Shown here one piece after another: positions 54,690 to 64,000 of a stretch of DNA of 64,000 nucleotides; within the stretch, counting starts at the first letter, position 1, and the number at the start of each line of letters is the position of its first letter. The translations under genes and the position numbers were made by a program. The notes below the pieces were generated by a model. That model saw nothing but the letters and a program-made list of their open reading frames with translations. It was not told the origin of the DNA and did not search any database. This DNA comes from Pomphorhynchus laevis (Eukaryota > Acanthocephala > Palaeacanthocephala > Echinorhynchida > Pomphorhynchidae): NCBI GenBank assembly GCA_012934845.2, contig WNNJ02001072.1, positions 38,630-102,629 on the forward strand, in the 5' to 3' direction.

Positions 54690-56100
54690 AAAAAATGAAC
54701 ATATATGTACCCATAATCTAGAATTAATTGAAAGCAATGAATTAAGGAAAATGCTATCAATAGGGTATAAATAGATTAAATAATAATAACAATAGAAATA
54801 GAATTTACAATTCGTTATATATGACTTAAATTCTCACTTTAGTAAGCTGATTAATAGTAAAAGCTTAGATACATCAAAGATAAACATTTAAAAAACTTAT
54901 ATACTAAATAAAATAAAAAAATAATAACAAACAATTATAAAAGGAAAGATAAAATTAATAAAATTATAATATAAATAAATCGGATCCTCTCCTATGTTGT
55001 GTCGATGAATAGGGGCTGAAACCTGGTAGAATAGCAGTTCCTTTTGATTACCACTAATCCTTATTTTGATAAGTCGATTAATAGCAAAAGCTTAAAAACA
55101 TCAAAGATTAACATTTGGAAAACTTACATATTATATATAATTAGAGAGAAAATGAAAATAACAAACAATTTTAAAAGGAAAGATCAAATAAATAAAGATA
55201 TGTATACAGAACTTACTTTATTAAAGCATAACTATATAATAACAACTATTGATAAAGCTAGTAATAACTTTGTCTTCATATGCAAAAAGCTTTATTATGA
55301 TATACTAATGAAAGAGGTTAATTCTAATGATTTAAATGTAAATCCAACATATGAACGTAGTGAGTTGAGTTTAGAAACAATTATTACAAGTCACTGTTCT
55401 ATAATGGATAAAAAGGGTATAAAGGTTGAATCAGATAATAAAACTATACCTATATTATATTGGAATCCAAAATTACAAAATGATCTAATAAAACATAGGT
55501 TCATATGTAGTGCTTTTAAATGTACATTAAAACCACTTTCTGTTTATATGAATAAAATACTTAAAGTAATTAAAGCACACTTCAAAAAATATTGTAGGGT
55601 AATCGAAATTAATACTGGTATAAAACACTATTTCAGTATTAATTCTACAAAAGAATTTTTAGAACAGACAAAAGGAATAAATTTTCAAAATATAAATACA
55701 TACGATTTTAGTACGCTTTATACAAATCTAGATTTATTAGATATTAAAGAAGCGTTAGTAAAATTAATTAATCATTATATTCGGAAAAAGATATACATAT
55801 ATATGTTATAATAATTATAACGCCTATCTAACAAAAATTAAACCATCAAATAAATATAAATATATGGATAAAATTGAATTAATAGAATCCTTAAATATTT
55901 TGATAAATCAAAATTATTTAAAAGTAGGGACATCTATATTTAGACAAATAAAAGGTGTTCCAATGGGTGGTAATAGTAGCCCAATTATAGCTGACTTGTT
56001 TTTAAGCTTTATAGAATATGAATTTGTTCATAACTGTGTAAAAACTAAATCTAAACAATATAAATATATGTTTCGATGTTTTATTCAAAAAACTGAATAA
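54690..56100 (+). mobile_element. Naiad RT region with an inserted terminal-repeat fragment
   Basis: 54690-54900 repeats the CxC-side region (NELRKMLSIGYK) in a decayed copy. 54985-55070 is a piece of terminal module (GGCTGAAACCTGGTAGAATA). From 55044 an open frame of 255 codons gives RT fingers (IDKASNNFVFICKKLYYDIL, PILYWNPKLQNDLIKHRFIC) and motif A (YDFSTLYTNLDLLDIKEAL). After one frameshift near 55775, motif B follows (RQIKGVPMGGNSSPIIADLF). It is truncated before the YIDD box. PILYWNPKLQN stands where canonical PLEs have LPKIHK. Confidence 0.85.
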
Positions 56101-56480
56101 AAATTGGGAAAGATTGATAAACATTGGGAAAGATTATATATTTGATAAAATTAAAAATAAAAATAATAACAAACAATTATTAAAGGAAAGATAAAATTAA
56201 TAAAGATATGTATAAAGATATGATAAAGATATGAAAACAATGACTTAAGGAAAAGGGTATAAATAGATTAAATAATAACAATAGAAATAAAATTAACAAT
56301 TCGTTATATAATGACTTAAATGCTTACTTTATTAATTGTGACAAAGTTTTGAATTGTGACAATTCAAAACTTAAGAATTGTGACAATTCAAAACTTAAGA
56401 ACAGTTAAGAGTTGTGACAATTAATGACAAAGTTTTGTCTCCTAGACCAAAACTTTGTCCAGGAGCTGAAACAATATATA
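56101..56480 (+). mobile_element. Decayed Naiad scraps with hairpin array
   Basis: 56215-56330 repeats the Naiad linker (AAGGGTATAAATAGATTAAA, CAATTCGTTATATAATGACT). 56335-56460 carries several copies of TTGTGACAATTCAAAACTTA and its complement, forming overlapping hairpins, and ends with CAAAACTTTGTCC paired to GACAAAGTTTTG. Confidence 0.55.
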
Positions 56481-56499
56481 TACGAAATAAAAAACAAAG

Positions 56500-57890
56500 A
56501 TTAGTTCTTCAATTTACGTTTCGCCTTGCGGCTTCTTAAAAATTGTATGTTTACTATTTATCAAACTTTTTTAAGACCTTAAATTGATTAAATTAATCTT
56601 TGTTTTTTGTTGGTATAGACCAATAATAGTATTTCGAATATATTTTGATCATATTTAGATCCCAACCGGAAGTAGTTTATAAATTGATTATAATTTATGC
56701 TTACAATACCGCAGCGATCGCGGTATTTATGGTAAATACCGTAGCGATCGCGATCCTGGATCACAATGTGATTCGGCTATATATTTTCATCAGAAATAAT
56801 AAAAACAAGAAAATTGCACAAAATGAGATTCAAAACGTTTCGGCCAAGCGGCCTTTATCAATCTAAAACAAAAAACACACATCAGTTAAAACAATGCGTC
56901 GAACAAAATCTAAAATAAATATCACGTAACTTCTGGTTCGACAAACGGATGCTCAGGGCTGCATCTATCCTGCGTCTCCGTATGTAATCTACCGATTAAC
57001 TCATTCTCTAGACGAAGTCGAACTTTTTTATCAATTACGTTGGCGTATACGATACAAAAACGGAAACATTCGCTCACACCGTGTTCTATTGCATGACGAA
57101 AAAGCACCATCAGCTGGATTGCCTGCTCTGTACTGTGACCGTCGTAAATTAAGTCATCGCGCTATACCCATACTACTTTGCCCCACATATTGTTTCTTGC
57201 ATATTTGGCATGTGCCAACATACGTTATGTTTGGGGACTTACATGTACAATCATAGTGTGAACTTATATAGCAACTAGTTACGCTGCTTATAATCGTTCG
57301 AGCTTCTTCTAAAACCTGTCAAGTTTTGCATCTTTTATCACCAGAAGGTTTAGAGCCAACGTTATATTGTTTGCGTGAATTTTTTAAAATGTCACTGATA
57401 TTGTGTCCTAGTGAATACCACAATGTTAGTTTTGGCGGTTGATTAGTTGAGCATATCGAACGTGCTGATTTAATGACATCGCGTTGAACATTGTCAATTA
57501 TCGGATGATGTGGCATTACTGCTGTGATCACATCATTTGTTGATTTTATTTTGTCGCTTCTAAGTAAGTCGTTTCGTTCATACTTGCGTACACTATTAAA
57601 TTGTGTAACTATCGTCGACTTACTATAGCCTCTCTGCAACAAATGTGATTGTAATTCTGTCAGATGCTCCTCAAAATTATCTTGTTTTGAACAAATACGT
57701 CGTAATCTCATCGCCTTGGAGAAAATTATATTACGTTTTATTGATCGAGGATGGCAGCTATTGGCATGAATGCGCAGCAATAGAGTTTCTGGCTTACGAT
57801 ACGCTCTTGTTTCATATTTTCCGTTTGTTCGAAAAACTGTGACATCAAGAAAATTAACGCTTTTATCATCTTCCGTAAGAATGGTATCCA
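56500..57890 (-). mobile_element. Canonical Penelope-like element (C-terminal GIY-YIG), 3' half
   Basis: On the minus strand: SVNFLDVTVFRTNGKYETRA (motif E region, about 57870), SCHPRSIKRNIIFSKAMRLR and RICSK (57740-57690), then SKSTIVTQFNSVRKYE. The GIY-YIG follows as ITYVGTCQICKKQYVGQS (about 57220-57165), and the C-terminus as LFRHAIEHGVSECFRF (57110-56922). A frameshift separates the last two, and a stop lies within the nuclease. Downstream, two decayed hammerhead-like boxes (GCC-GCAA-GGC-GAAACG at about 56520-56540 and GGCC-GCTT-GGCC-GAAACG at about 56832-56852) mark the terminal repeat. At 57890-57900 it is joined to the satellite array. Confidence 0.8.
56700..56765. repeat. GC-rich palindromes between PLE fragments
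   Basis: AATACCGC-AGCGATC-GCGGTATT and a second AATACCGTAGCGATCGCG overlap as alternative hairpins inside the PLE terminal region. They stand out by CG content in AT-rich DNA. Confidence 0.55.
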
Positions 57891-57900
57891 GAAAGCAAAT

Positions 57901-59235
57901 GGTTAGTTTAAAGAGGCTAGGCCCATGCTACCACGTTAGCAAATTCTCGGAAATGCCTATTTAATATATCACAAAGCAGCCGGAACGACTGATGGTAGCT
58001 CACACTACTGATGAGTGCTGTTGGCTACCATCAGCTCGTCTAGGAGTGATAAGTAAGTCTGCTCTACTTGTAATCAAACTCCGGTTTTTGGCAACATCTA
58101 CAATTATGAAACTGAAGCTTATTAGCTCCCGGAGCACAGTTTAACACAGTCAGATATAAAATTATAAAAATGTATCCTCCAAAGGATCCTGTGAGAAAGC
58201 AAGCAACGACAGCCAGTGAAATTCCTGCCGAATAAAATTAGGATGGTCCGGAAACGCATGATTAGTTTAAAGATCCTAGGCCAATGCTATCACGTTAGCA
58301 AATTCTCGGAAATGCCTATTTAATATATCACAAGGCTGCCGAAACGATTAATGGTAGTTCACACTACTGATGAGTGCTGCCGTCTACCATCAGCTCGTCA
58401 AGGAGTGATAAGGAAGTCTGCTCTACTTGTAGCCGCACCGGTTTTTGGCAACATCTACAATTATGAAACTGAAGCTTATTAGCTCCCGGAGCACAGTTTA
58501 ACAAAGTCAGATATAAAATTTTAAAAATGTATCTTCAAAGGATCCTGTGAGAAGGTAAGCAACGACAGCAAGTGAAATTCCTGCCGAATAAAATTTGGAT
58601 GGTCTTGGAATCACATCGTTAGTCTAAAGAGGCTATGCCCATGCTACTTCGTTAGCAAACTCGGAAATGCTTATTTAATATATCACAAGGCAGCCGAAAC
58701 GACTGATGGTAGTTCACCCTACTGATGAGTGCTGCTGGCTACCATCAGCTCGTCTAGGAGTGATAAGGAAGTCTGCTCTACTTGTAATCGAACTCCGGTT
58801 TTTGGCAACATTTACAATTATGAATCTGAAGCTTATTAGCGCCCGGAGCACAGTTTAACACAGTCAGATATAGAATTATAAAAATGTATCCTTTAAAGAA
58901 TCCTGTGAGCAAGCAAGCAACGACAGCGAGAAAATTCCTGCCGAATAAAATTAGGATGGTCCGGAAAGCACATGGTTAGTTTAAAGAGGCTATGCCCATG
59001 CTACCACGTCAGCTAATTCTCGGAGATGCCTTTTCAATATATCACAAGGCTTCCGAAACGACTGATGGTAGTTCAGGTTACTGATGAGTGCTGTCGGCTA
59101 CCATCAGATCGTCTAGGAGTGATAACGAAGTCTGCTCTGCTTGTAATCGAACTACTGTTTTTGGGAAAATTTTTGATTATACAACTGTAGCTTGTAAGCT
59201 CCCGGAGAACAGTGTGAACCATTCAGCTCTTAAAT
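57901..59235. repeat. 358-bp tandem satellite, 3.7 units
   Basis: Units begin at about 57901, 58260, 58618 and 58974 with GGTTAGTTTAAAGAGGCTA and are roughly 90% identical; the last is cut near 59235. Each unit holds a long conserved stem on the plus strand: TATCAC/GTGATA outside, ACGA/TCGT next, then CTGATGGTAG/CTACCATCAG. GAAACGA sits at the base, CTGATGA in the apical loop and GTC just after the stem. These are hammerhead boxes in a non-hammerhead order. The units have no ORF. The array lies exactly between two PLE pieces of opposite orientation. Confidence 0.85.
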
Positions 59236-59242
59236 TATATAT

Positions 59243-59550
59243 ATGTTGTGTAGTATCAACCATCGCCGTTGATCTGGAATCAGATCGAGTATATTTTGAT
59301 ATTTGTAGTAACAAAAAACAGCAGAAAAACTCGATTTATTATTTATTTGACGTTTCGGCTATTCGCCTTCATCACAAAAATATTTTGCACACAAGTGTCT
59401 ACATGAATTCTGCTTTTATATTTGCACATATCTATCTAGACGAATTCAGGGCGGATCTCGTTCTTTTTTCTTCAATTGATAATCGGATTGTGTATTTAAC
59501 ATTCGATCGCACATTAATTGTCCGATCCAATAATGTTCACATTATTAACC
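59243..59550 (-). mobile_element. Inverted PLE pseudo-LTR
   Basis: This is a reverse complement of 59690-59988 over about 300 bp (GTAGTATCAACCATCGCCGT at one end, CCGATCCAATAATGTTCAC at the other). It contains the minus-strand box TGATGA-A-GGC-GAATA-GCC-GAAACG, a hammerhead relative whose first core base is changed. Together with the next pseudo-LTR it forms the palindromic front end typical of PLEs. It interrupts the end of the 358-bp satellite. Confidence 0.8.
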
Positions 59551-59556
59551 TGAACA

Positions 59557-62500
59557 TCAAAATCAAAAGGAAGAATCTACCAGAGGATTGACCTTCAACA
59601 CTGATGGAGTTGTCGAACACTGTGCACAATATCCGAATCATACCGTAAAAACAACTATTATCAAGGGTGATCTGCTTGATGTAGCGATCTGAAAGAAACG
59701 TGAACATTATTGGATCGGACAATTAATGTGCGATTGAATGTTAAATACACAATCCGAATATCAATTGAAGAAAAAAGATCGAGATTCGCCCTGAATTCTT
59801 CTAGATAGATATGCTTAAATATATAAGCAGAACGCATGTAGACACTTGTGGGCAAAATATTTTTGTGATCAAGGCGAATAGCCGAAACGTCAAATAAATA
59901 ATAAATTGAGTTTTTCTGCTGTTTTTTGTTACTTCAAATATCAAAATATACTCGATCTAATTCCAGATCAACGGCGATGGTTGATACTACACAACATCAA
60001 AATATAAATGATGCTTTTGACAGCTCACTATCTACAAAAACTCTCACATCATGTCTTGCACACCCCCAATATCTACAATTTTGCTCATCAAAAAGTCTCA
60101 CACTAAAAGGGTTGCGAATAAAAACATCTTTGGCGATTAATTGGAAACTTATATCAAAAGCGAAACGAACTGCACTCGAAACACGCTTCCGCCGCGCAAT
60201 TAAGAATGCTGAGCACACCCTGGTTAAAATTCTAGAGACATTTATACATATGTCAATAACATCAACTGATTTGATATCGATATACCCCTATATAAAAAAC
60301 TGCTGAGAAGCAAATGTTCAAAGCTTAAGCGTCAAAACGGCAGACGGTTATCTATCACAGAGCTTGAAAATATTATTCCACGTTCGAATAGACGAAAACA
60401 TAAACGACATCATACGAACAAAAAAGAACATCCACAAAACGTAATAATAAATCTGTCCACATACAATATTACTCCAGTTCAACAACGCGTTCTGAATGTG
60501 GGTTTTGGTTTTGTCAATTGTAAACGAGAATTTAACCGCGAGGAGTTGTTCGACTCTATAAAGCGGTGTACAAGAGATATTTTTCGCCCCGTCGAAAACG
60601 ACAACTTAAAAGCAACAATGATTGCCTTCAAAAACATCCAAATATCTTAAAATACGAAACTTTGTGTCTAAACACAGACTTTTTCCGCAACATGTCAAAG
60701 GATGAACTCTTAGAGCTTAAACAACTTCAAGATAACCACGCCATTGAAATAATACCTGCTGACAAAGGTGGAAATGTCGTAATTTGGTCTGACGATGATT
60801 ATTTCACCGAAGTTACACGACAACTATCTACGCCCACATATAAAGCCGTTAGTCTGGAAGAGATTAATCGTGTTATTGAAGCCATAATGAAAAATGCTGT
60901 GGATAATAATCTTTCAAGCAAACTGGTAAAAACTAATTTAAAACCAGGGCGTATGTATTTGTTACCAAAAATCCACAAGAATCAGAACCCGTGCCCGGGA
61001 AGACCCATCATATCGAACTGTGATACCGCAACTGAATCAATGTCGAAATATCTACATAGCGAATTAAAGGAATTGTTAAAAAACGTAAAATCTTATGTTG
61101 CGAGCACAGACGACGTACTACGTAAACTTGTGAATCTGCATTTCGAAAATCCCCCTACATTTGCGACATTAGACGTAGAGTCGTAATACACAAGTATTGA
61201 CAATACAAAAGGCATTGAAGCTGTGTATAAAATGATGACGATGGCAAATTGGGAAGTTACACGTAAAGACATTAGTGCTAGCATGCTCAAGACAGTATTG
61301 GAAAACAATTATTTCGAATTAAGCGGACAGTATTTCCATCAAGTATCAGGCACTGCAATGGGCACATCAATTACTCCGGTTTATGCAAATCTATACGTTG
61401 CCTAAATCGAAGAAGATTTTCTATCAGGTTTAAACACAAAACCAGAGCTCTGGCTACGTTATATAGACGATATACTTATAGTTTGGCCAGGCGATACGAA
61501 CAATCTTAAATGTACAATTGATGAATTGAATTCACGAAGCGAACTTAAATTTAATCTCGATATCACAGACGAAACACAGTATGTACACTTCTTAGACATT
61601 GGGATCCAATGGACCACTGATGGAATTGAAACACGGATTACAGGAAAGAAAACTGGATACCCACGTACATCCATCAACGCAGTTGTCATCCAAAACACAT
61701 GAAACGAAATATGATTTTTAACGAGATGCTTCGATGCAAGAAGATTTGTTCATCAAATAAAATATTCGAACAGGAGGTTCCGACAATTATTCAACATTTT
61801 ATGGAGAGAGGTTACAGCCGGAAGACAGTAATTCAACAGGCCCGAAAAGTCAGGCAAATCTCACGAGAATAACTACTCAAAAAGAAAGATTCTAACAAGA
61901 ACGACTATTGCTATACGTCCATAACATACCATCCAGCGTTGAAAAATCTTCCACACGACATCCTCAAAGCATACAAAGAGACGGTTCCGAAATAAATGGT
62001 TCACTCTATAGAACCTAAGGTGTTTTTCAAAACAACACAGAGTATTCAAAAATTCTAGCACATTCTAAGTTCAAGCAAATAGAAAGAAAAGTGCTAGATC
62101 ATACGAAGGAATGACGAAATGCAATAGACCACGTTGTGCGGCTTGTAAAGAAATCCAAGAAACTAAATTCTTTAAGAGCCCCTTCACCGACTTGACCTAC
62201 AAAATAAAAGGCAACTTTAATTGCCGAACGGAAGGTAACATTTACCAGGCAGAATATACTGACTGCAAGTTGCAGTACATCAGAGAAACCGGTCGAGCAC
62301 TTAAGGATAGATTAACGAATAGGAGAGCAGATTTTCGAAACAAATTACGTCAAAAACCTGAACAGCAAAATCAAAAGGAAGAATCTACCAGAGGATTGAC
62401 CTTCAACGCTGATGGAATTGTCGAACACTGCACAATATCCGAATCATACCGTAAAAAACAACCATTATCGAGGGTGATCTGCTTGATGTAGCGATCCGAA

Positions 62501-62660
62501 AGAAACGTGAACATTACTGGATCGGACAATTAATGTGCGATCGAATGTTAAATACGCAATCCGATTATCAATTGAAGAAAAAAGAACGAGATCCATCCTG
62601 AATTCTTCTAGATAGATATATGTAAATATAAAAGCAGAATTCATGTAGACACTTGTGTGC
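59557..62660 (+). mobile_element. Canonical Penelope-like element, nearly complete, with pseudo-LTRs
   Basis: Direct terminal repeats 59557-59870 and 62367-62660 are about 90% identical and flank one coding unit. From the N-terminus it reads a helical leader (59926-60306, KLISKAKRTALETRFRRAIK) and then RT 60566-61680: NHAIEIIPADKGGNVVIW, MYLLPKIHKNQNPCPGRPII, TFATLDVES (motif A), YFHQVSGTAMGTSITPVYAN (motif B), LWLRYIDDILIVW (motif C, YIDD) and FLDIGIQW. Next is the CHPKHMKRNMIFNEML region. The GIY-YIG follows at 62111-62491 (CRTEGNIYQAEYTDCKLQYI), with the C-terminal REHYWIGQLMCDRMLN inside the repeat. Several in-frame stops and shifts make it inactive. The GIY-YIG lies after the RT, unlike the Naiads. 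Confidence 0.88.
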
Positions 62661-62995
62661 AAAATATTTTTTATATTTGAAATGGAAGAAGATTGTGGAT
62701 ATAGTATTTATTATATATATCCATTTGAGGAAAATGAATGTACGAGCTTTGACTCGTTATTCGACATAACGTATAAACGAGCGAAGAATGACGGGGCAAC
62801 CAAACACTGCATAGAAAATGAAAACCATAAGATGGAAACGATAATTATTGAGGCAAATGTTTCCTGACATGGCTAAGCGAAAACAAAGTTAAATGTTTTG
62901 GATCGGACAGCTCATGGCAGACCAACAATTAAATGCCGAGCACATATATCACTTGCCGTGGATATATGAGGTCCGAAAGTGGGTTATTTATATTT
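62661..62995 (+). mobile_element. PLE GIY-YIG C-terminal fragment of another family
   Basis: KHCIENENHKMETIIIEAN (about 62800-62860) and MFWIGQLMADQQLNAEHIYH (about 62893-62950) match the extreme C-terminus of canonical PLEs (compare YWIGQLMCDRMLN at 62520). It follows directly on the 3' repeat of the element above, so it is either the insertion target or a nested copy. Confidence 0.65.
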
Positions 62996-63039
62996 CTCTC
63001 TGTTAGTTGCATTGAACAATTTGATTTTCATTAATATTT

Positions 63040-63480
63040 TTTGTGCTAATCAGAACTGTAAATTTTTGTAGATGTACTGAAGAAGGGCAGTTAGCCCGAA
63101 AGTTTTACATTAAATTGCTCTTCGTCTTCATTTCCTGTTTTTTATCTACTTACGGCAATTATATATAGCTTAGATTACTTATTCAAATCAGCTCTGAGAT
63201 CCTTTCACGGATACTTGTATATATTAATACTAGGATTTTAAGTCAAACCAAAACACACGAAGATAATCGTTTTATTCGACCAACTAGTGGCCTTCTTCAG
63301 GAAATAATATTGTAATTAGCTTGAACATATATAAATTTTCTAGAACACGGGTTAAAATCTTTTGTTATTAAAACTCACAATTTTCCTGACGAAGCCGAGA
63401 GGCGAAACGTTGAAATAAAAAATATTTGTCTTGCATTTTTCTGTTTTACGATCAAAATATATGAACGCATTGCTAGATAA
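63040..63480. mobile_element. PLE terminal-repeat relics with hammerhead-like boxes
   Basis: Three decayed boxes: CTGAAGA-A-GGGC-AGTTA-GCCC-GAAAG (+, about 63075-63103), CTGAAGA-A-GGCC...GGTC (-, about 63268-63297) and CTGACGA-A-GCC-GAGA-GGC-GAAACG (+, about 63380-63405). Each has the core boxes and a short stem II, but with an extra A after CTGANGA and no clear stems I and III. No coding sequence remains. Confidence 0.6.
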
Positions 63481-63496
63481 TACAGCCCAGCAACTT

Positions 63497-63880
63497 ACGA
63501 GCGTAGCTCATAACTCTATATAGAGTTATATATAGAGTTATAGAGTTACGAGCGTATCCAAAATGATACGATTATATACTTTAATGAAGTGTAGAAAACA
63601 GGCAAAGACACTTATAATTTATTTAAACGTTTCGTCCTTTATAGGGACTTCGTCAGTATATTGTATGTAGTTAATTATCAAGATACTTTAAACTCTTGAT
63701 AATTTACTACATACAATATACTGTCGAAGTCCCTATAAAGGACGAAACGTTTAAATAAATTATAAGTGTCTTTGCCTGTTTTCTACACTTCATTAAAGTA
63801 TATAATCGTATCATTTTGGATACGCTCGTAACTCTATAACTCTATATATAACTCTATATAGAGTTATGAGCTACGCTCGT
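63497..63880. mobile_element. 184-bp-arm palindrome of PLE terminal repeats
   Basis: Arms 63497-63680 and 63697-63880 are almost perfect reverse complements, starting and ending in ACGAGCGTAGCTCATAACTC. Each arm has an outward-reading box CTGACGA-A-GTCC-CTATAAA-GGAC-GAAACG (the right arm has CTGTCGA). At 63945 the left-arm sequence (TATACTTTAATGAAGTGTAG) begins again and runs off the window edge. This suggests more inverted and direct copies beyond it. Confidence 0.8.
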
Positions 63881-64000
63881 ATATAACGTAATATTATTAC
63901 GTTATATATAACGTAATAATTCTTTATATATAAATATTAATAATATTTATATATACTTTAATGAAGTGTAGAAAACAGGCAAAAACACTTATAATTTATT

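Noticed and set aside
56700-56765. GCGATCGC palindromes as a sign of cyanobacterial contamination (HIP1-like)
   Set aside because: Only two copies, inside an AT-rich PLE with no bacterial genes nearby; best explained as a local hairpin.
57901-59235. CRISPR array
   Set aside because: The units are 358 bp, nearly identical throughout and without spacers; this is a eukaryotic satellite.

Overview
This is a window of an AT-rich invertebrate nuclear genome, probably an arthropod; that placement is inferred from the style of the NAP1 and muscle-LIM sequences and is not proven. There are no prokaryotic features. Spliced host genes are recognisable, but most of the DNA is layered retroelements.

Host content. 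The main host gene is a six-exon gene on the minus strand (11186-24372) for a 385-residue nucleosome assembly protein 1 (NAP1). Every exon is in phase with canonical GT-AG introns, and the exons lie between transposon fragments, an Hsp90 retro-pseudogene and a broken ankyrin-repeat gene. A terminal exon of a GT10 fucosyltransferase lies at 2583-3041 (+). A lone RRM exon lies at 50491-50576 (+). A single-LIM-domain reading frame at 6998-7486 overlaps the stop codon of a LINE.

Layout. 0-2.5 kb: a 14-bp tandem repeat, Naiad terminal-repeat relics and a minus-strand restriction-like-endonuclease (RLE) LINE. 2.6-7.5 kb: fucosyltransferase exon, a second RLE LINE (+) and the LIM ORF. 7.5-11 kb: AT-rich DNA with Naiad 3' ends. 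11-24.4 kb: NAP1. 25-38 kb: a cluster of one CR1/L2-like LINE family in both orientations, interrupted at 27.7-28.4 kb by a dimeric retrozyme-like insert with a 12-bp target duplication. 38.3-39.9 kb: a Penelope-like element (PLE) fragment whose inverted terminal repeat carries a complete hammerhead ribozyme. 39.9-42 kb: a broken Ty3/Gypsy fossil (-). 43-46.9 kb: a nearly complete I/Jockey/R1-type LINE (+). 46.9-56.5 kb: a dense nest of Naiad PLEs (GIY-YIG endonuclease in front of the RT, with a CxC linker). 56.5-64 kb: canonical PLEs with C-terminal GIY-YIG, a 358-bp tandem satellite and large palindromes.

The most interesting signals are RNA-like. They are (i) a conserved, compensating hairpin plus a possible pseudoknot in the Naiad terminal repeats, in a PLE group reported to lack canonical hammerheads; (ii) a complete hammerhead at 38366-38414 (-) with about ten decayed relatives; and (iii) the dimeric retrozyme-like insert. 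All calls were read by eye from the sequence; no database search or folding program was run.
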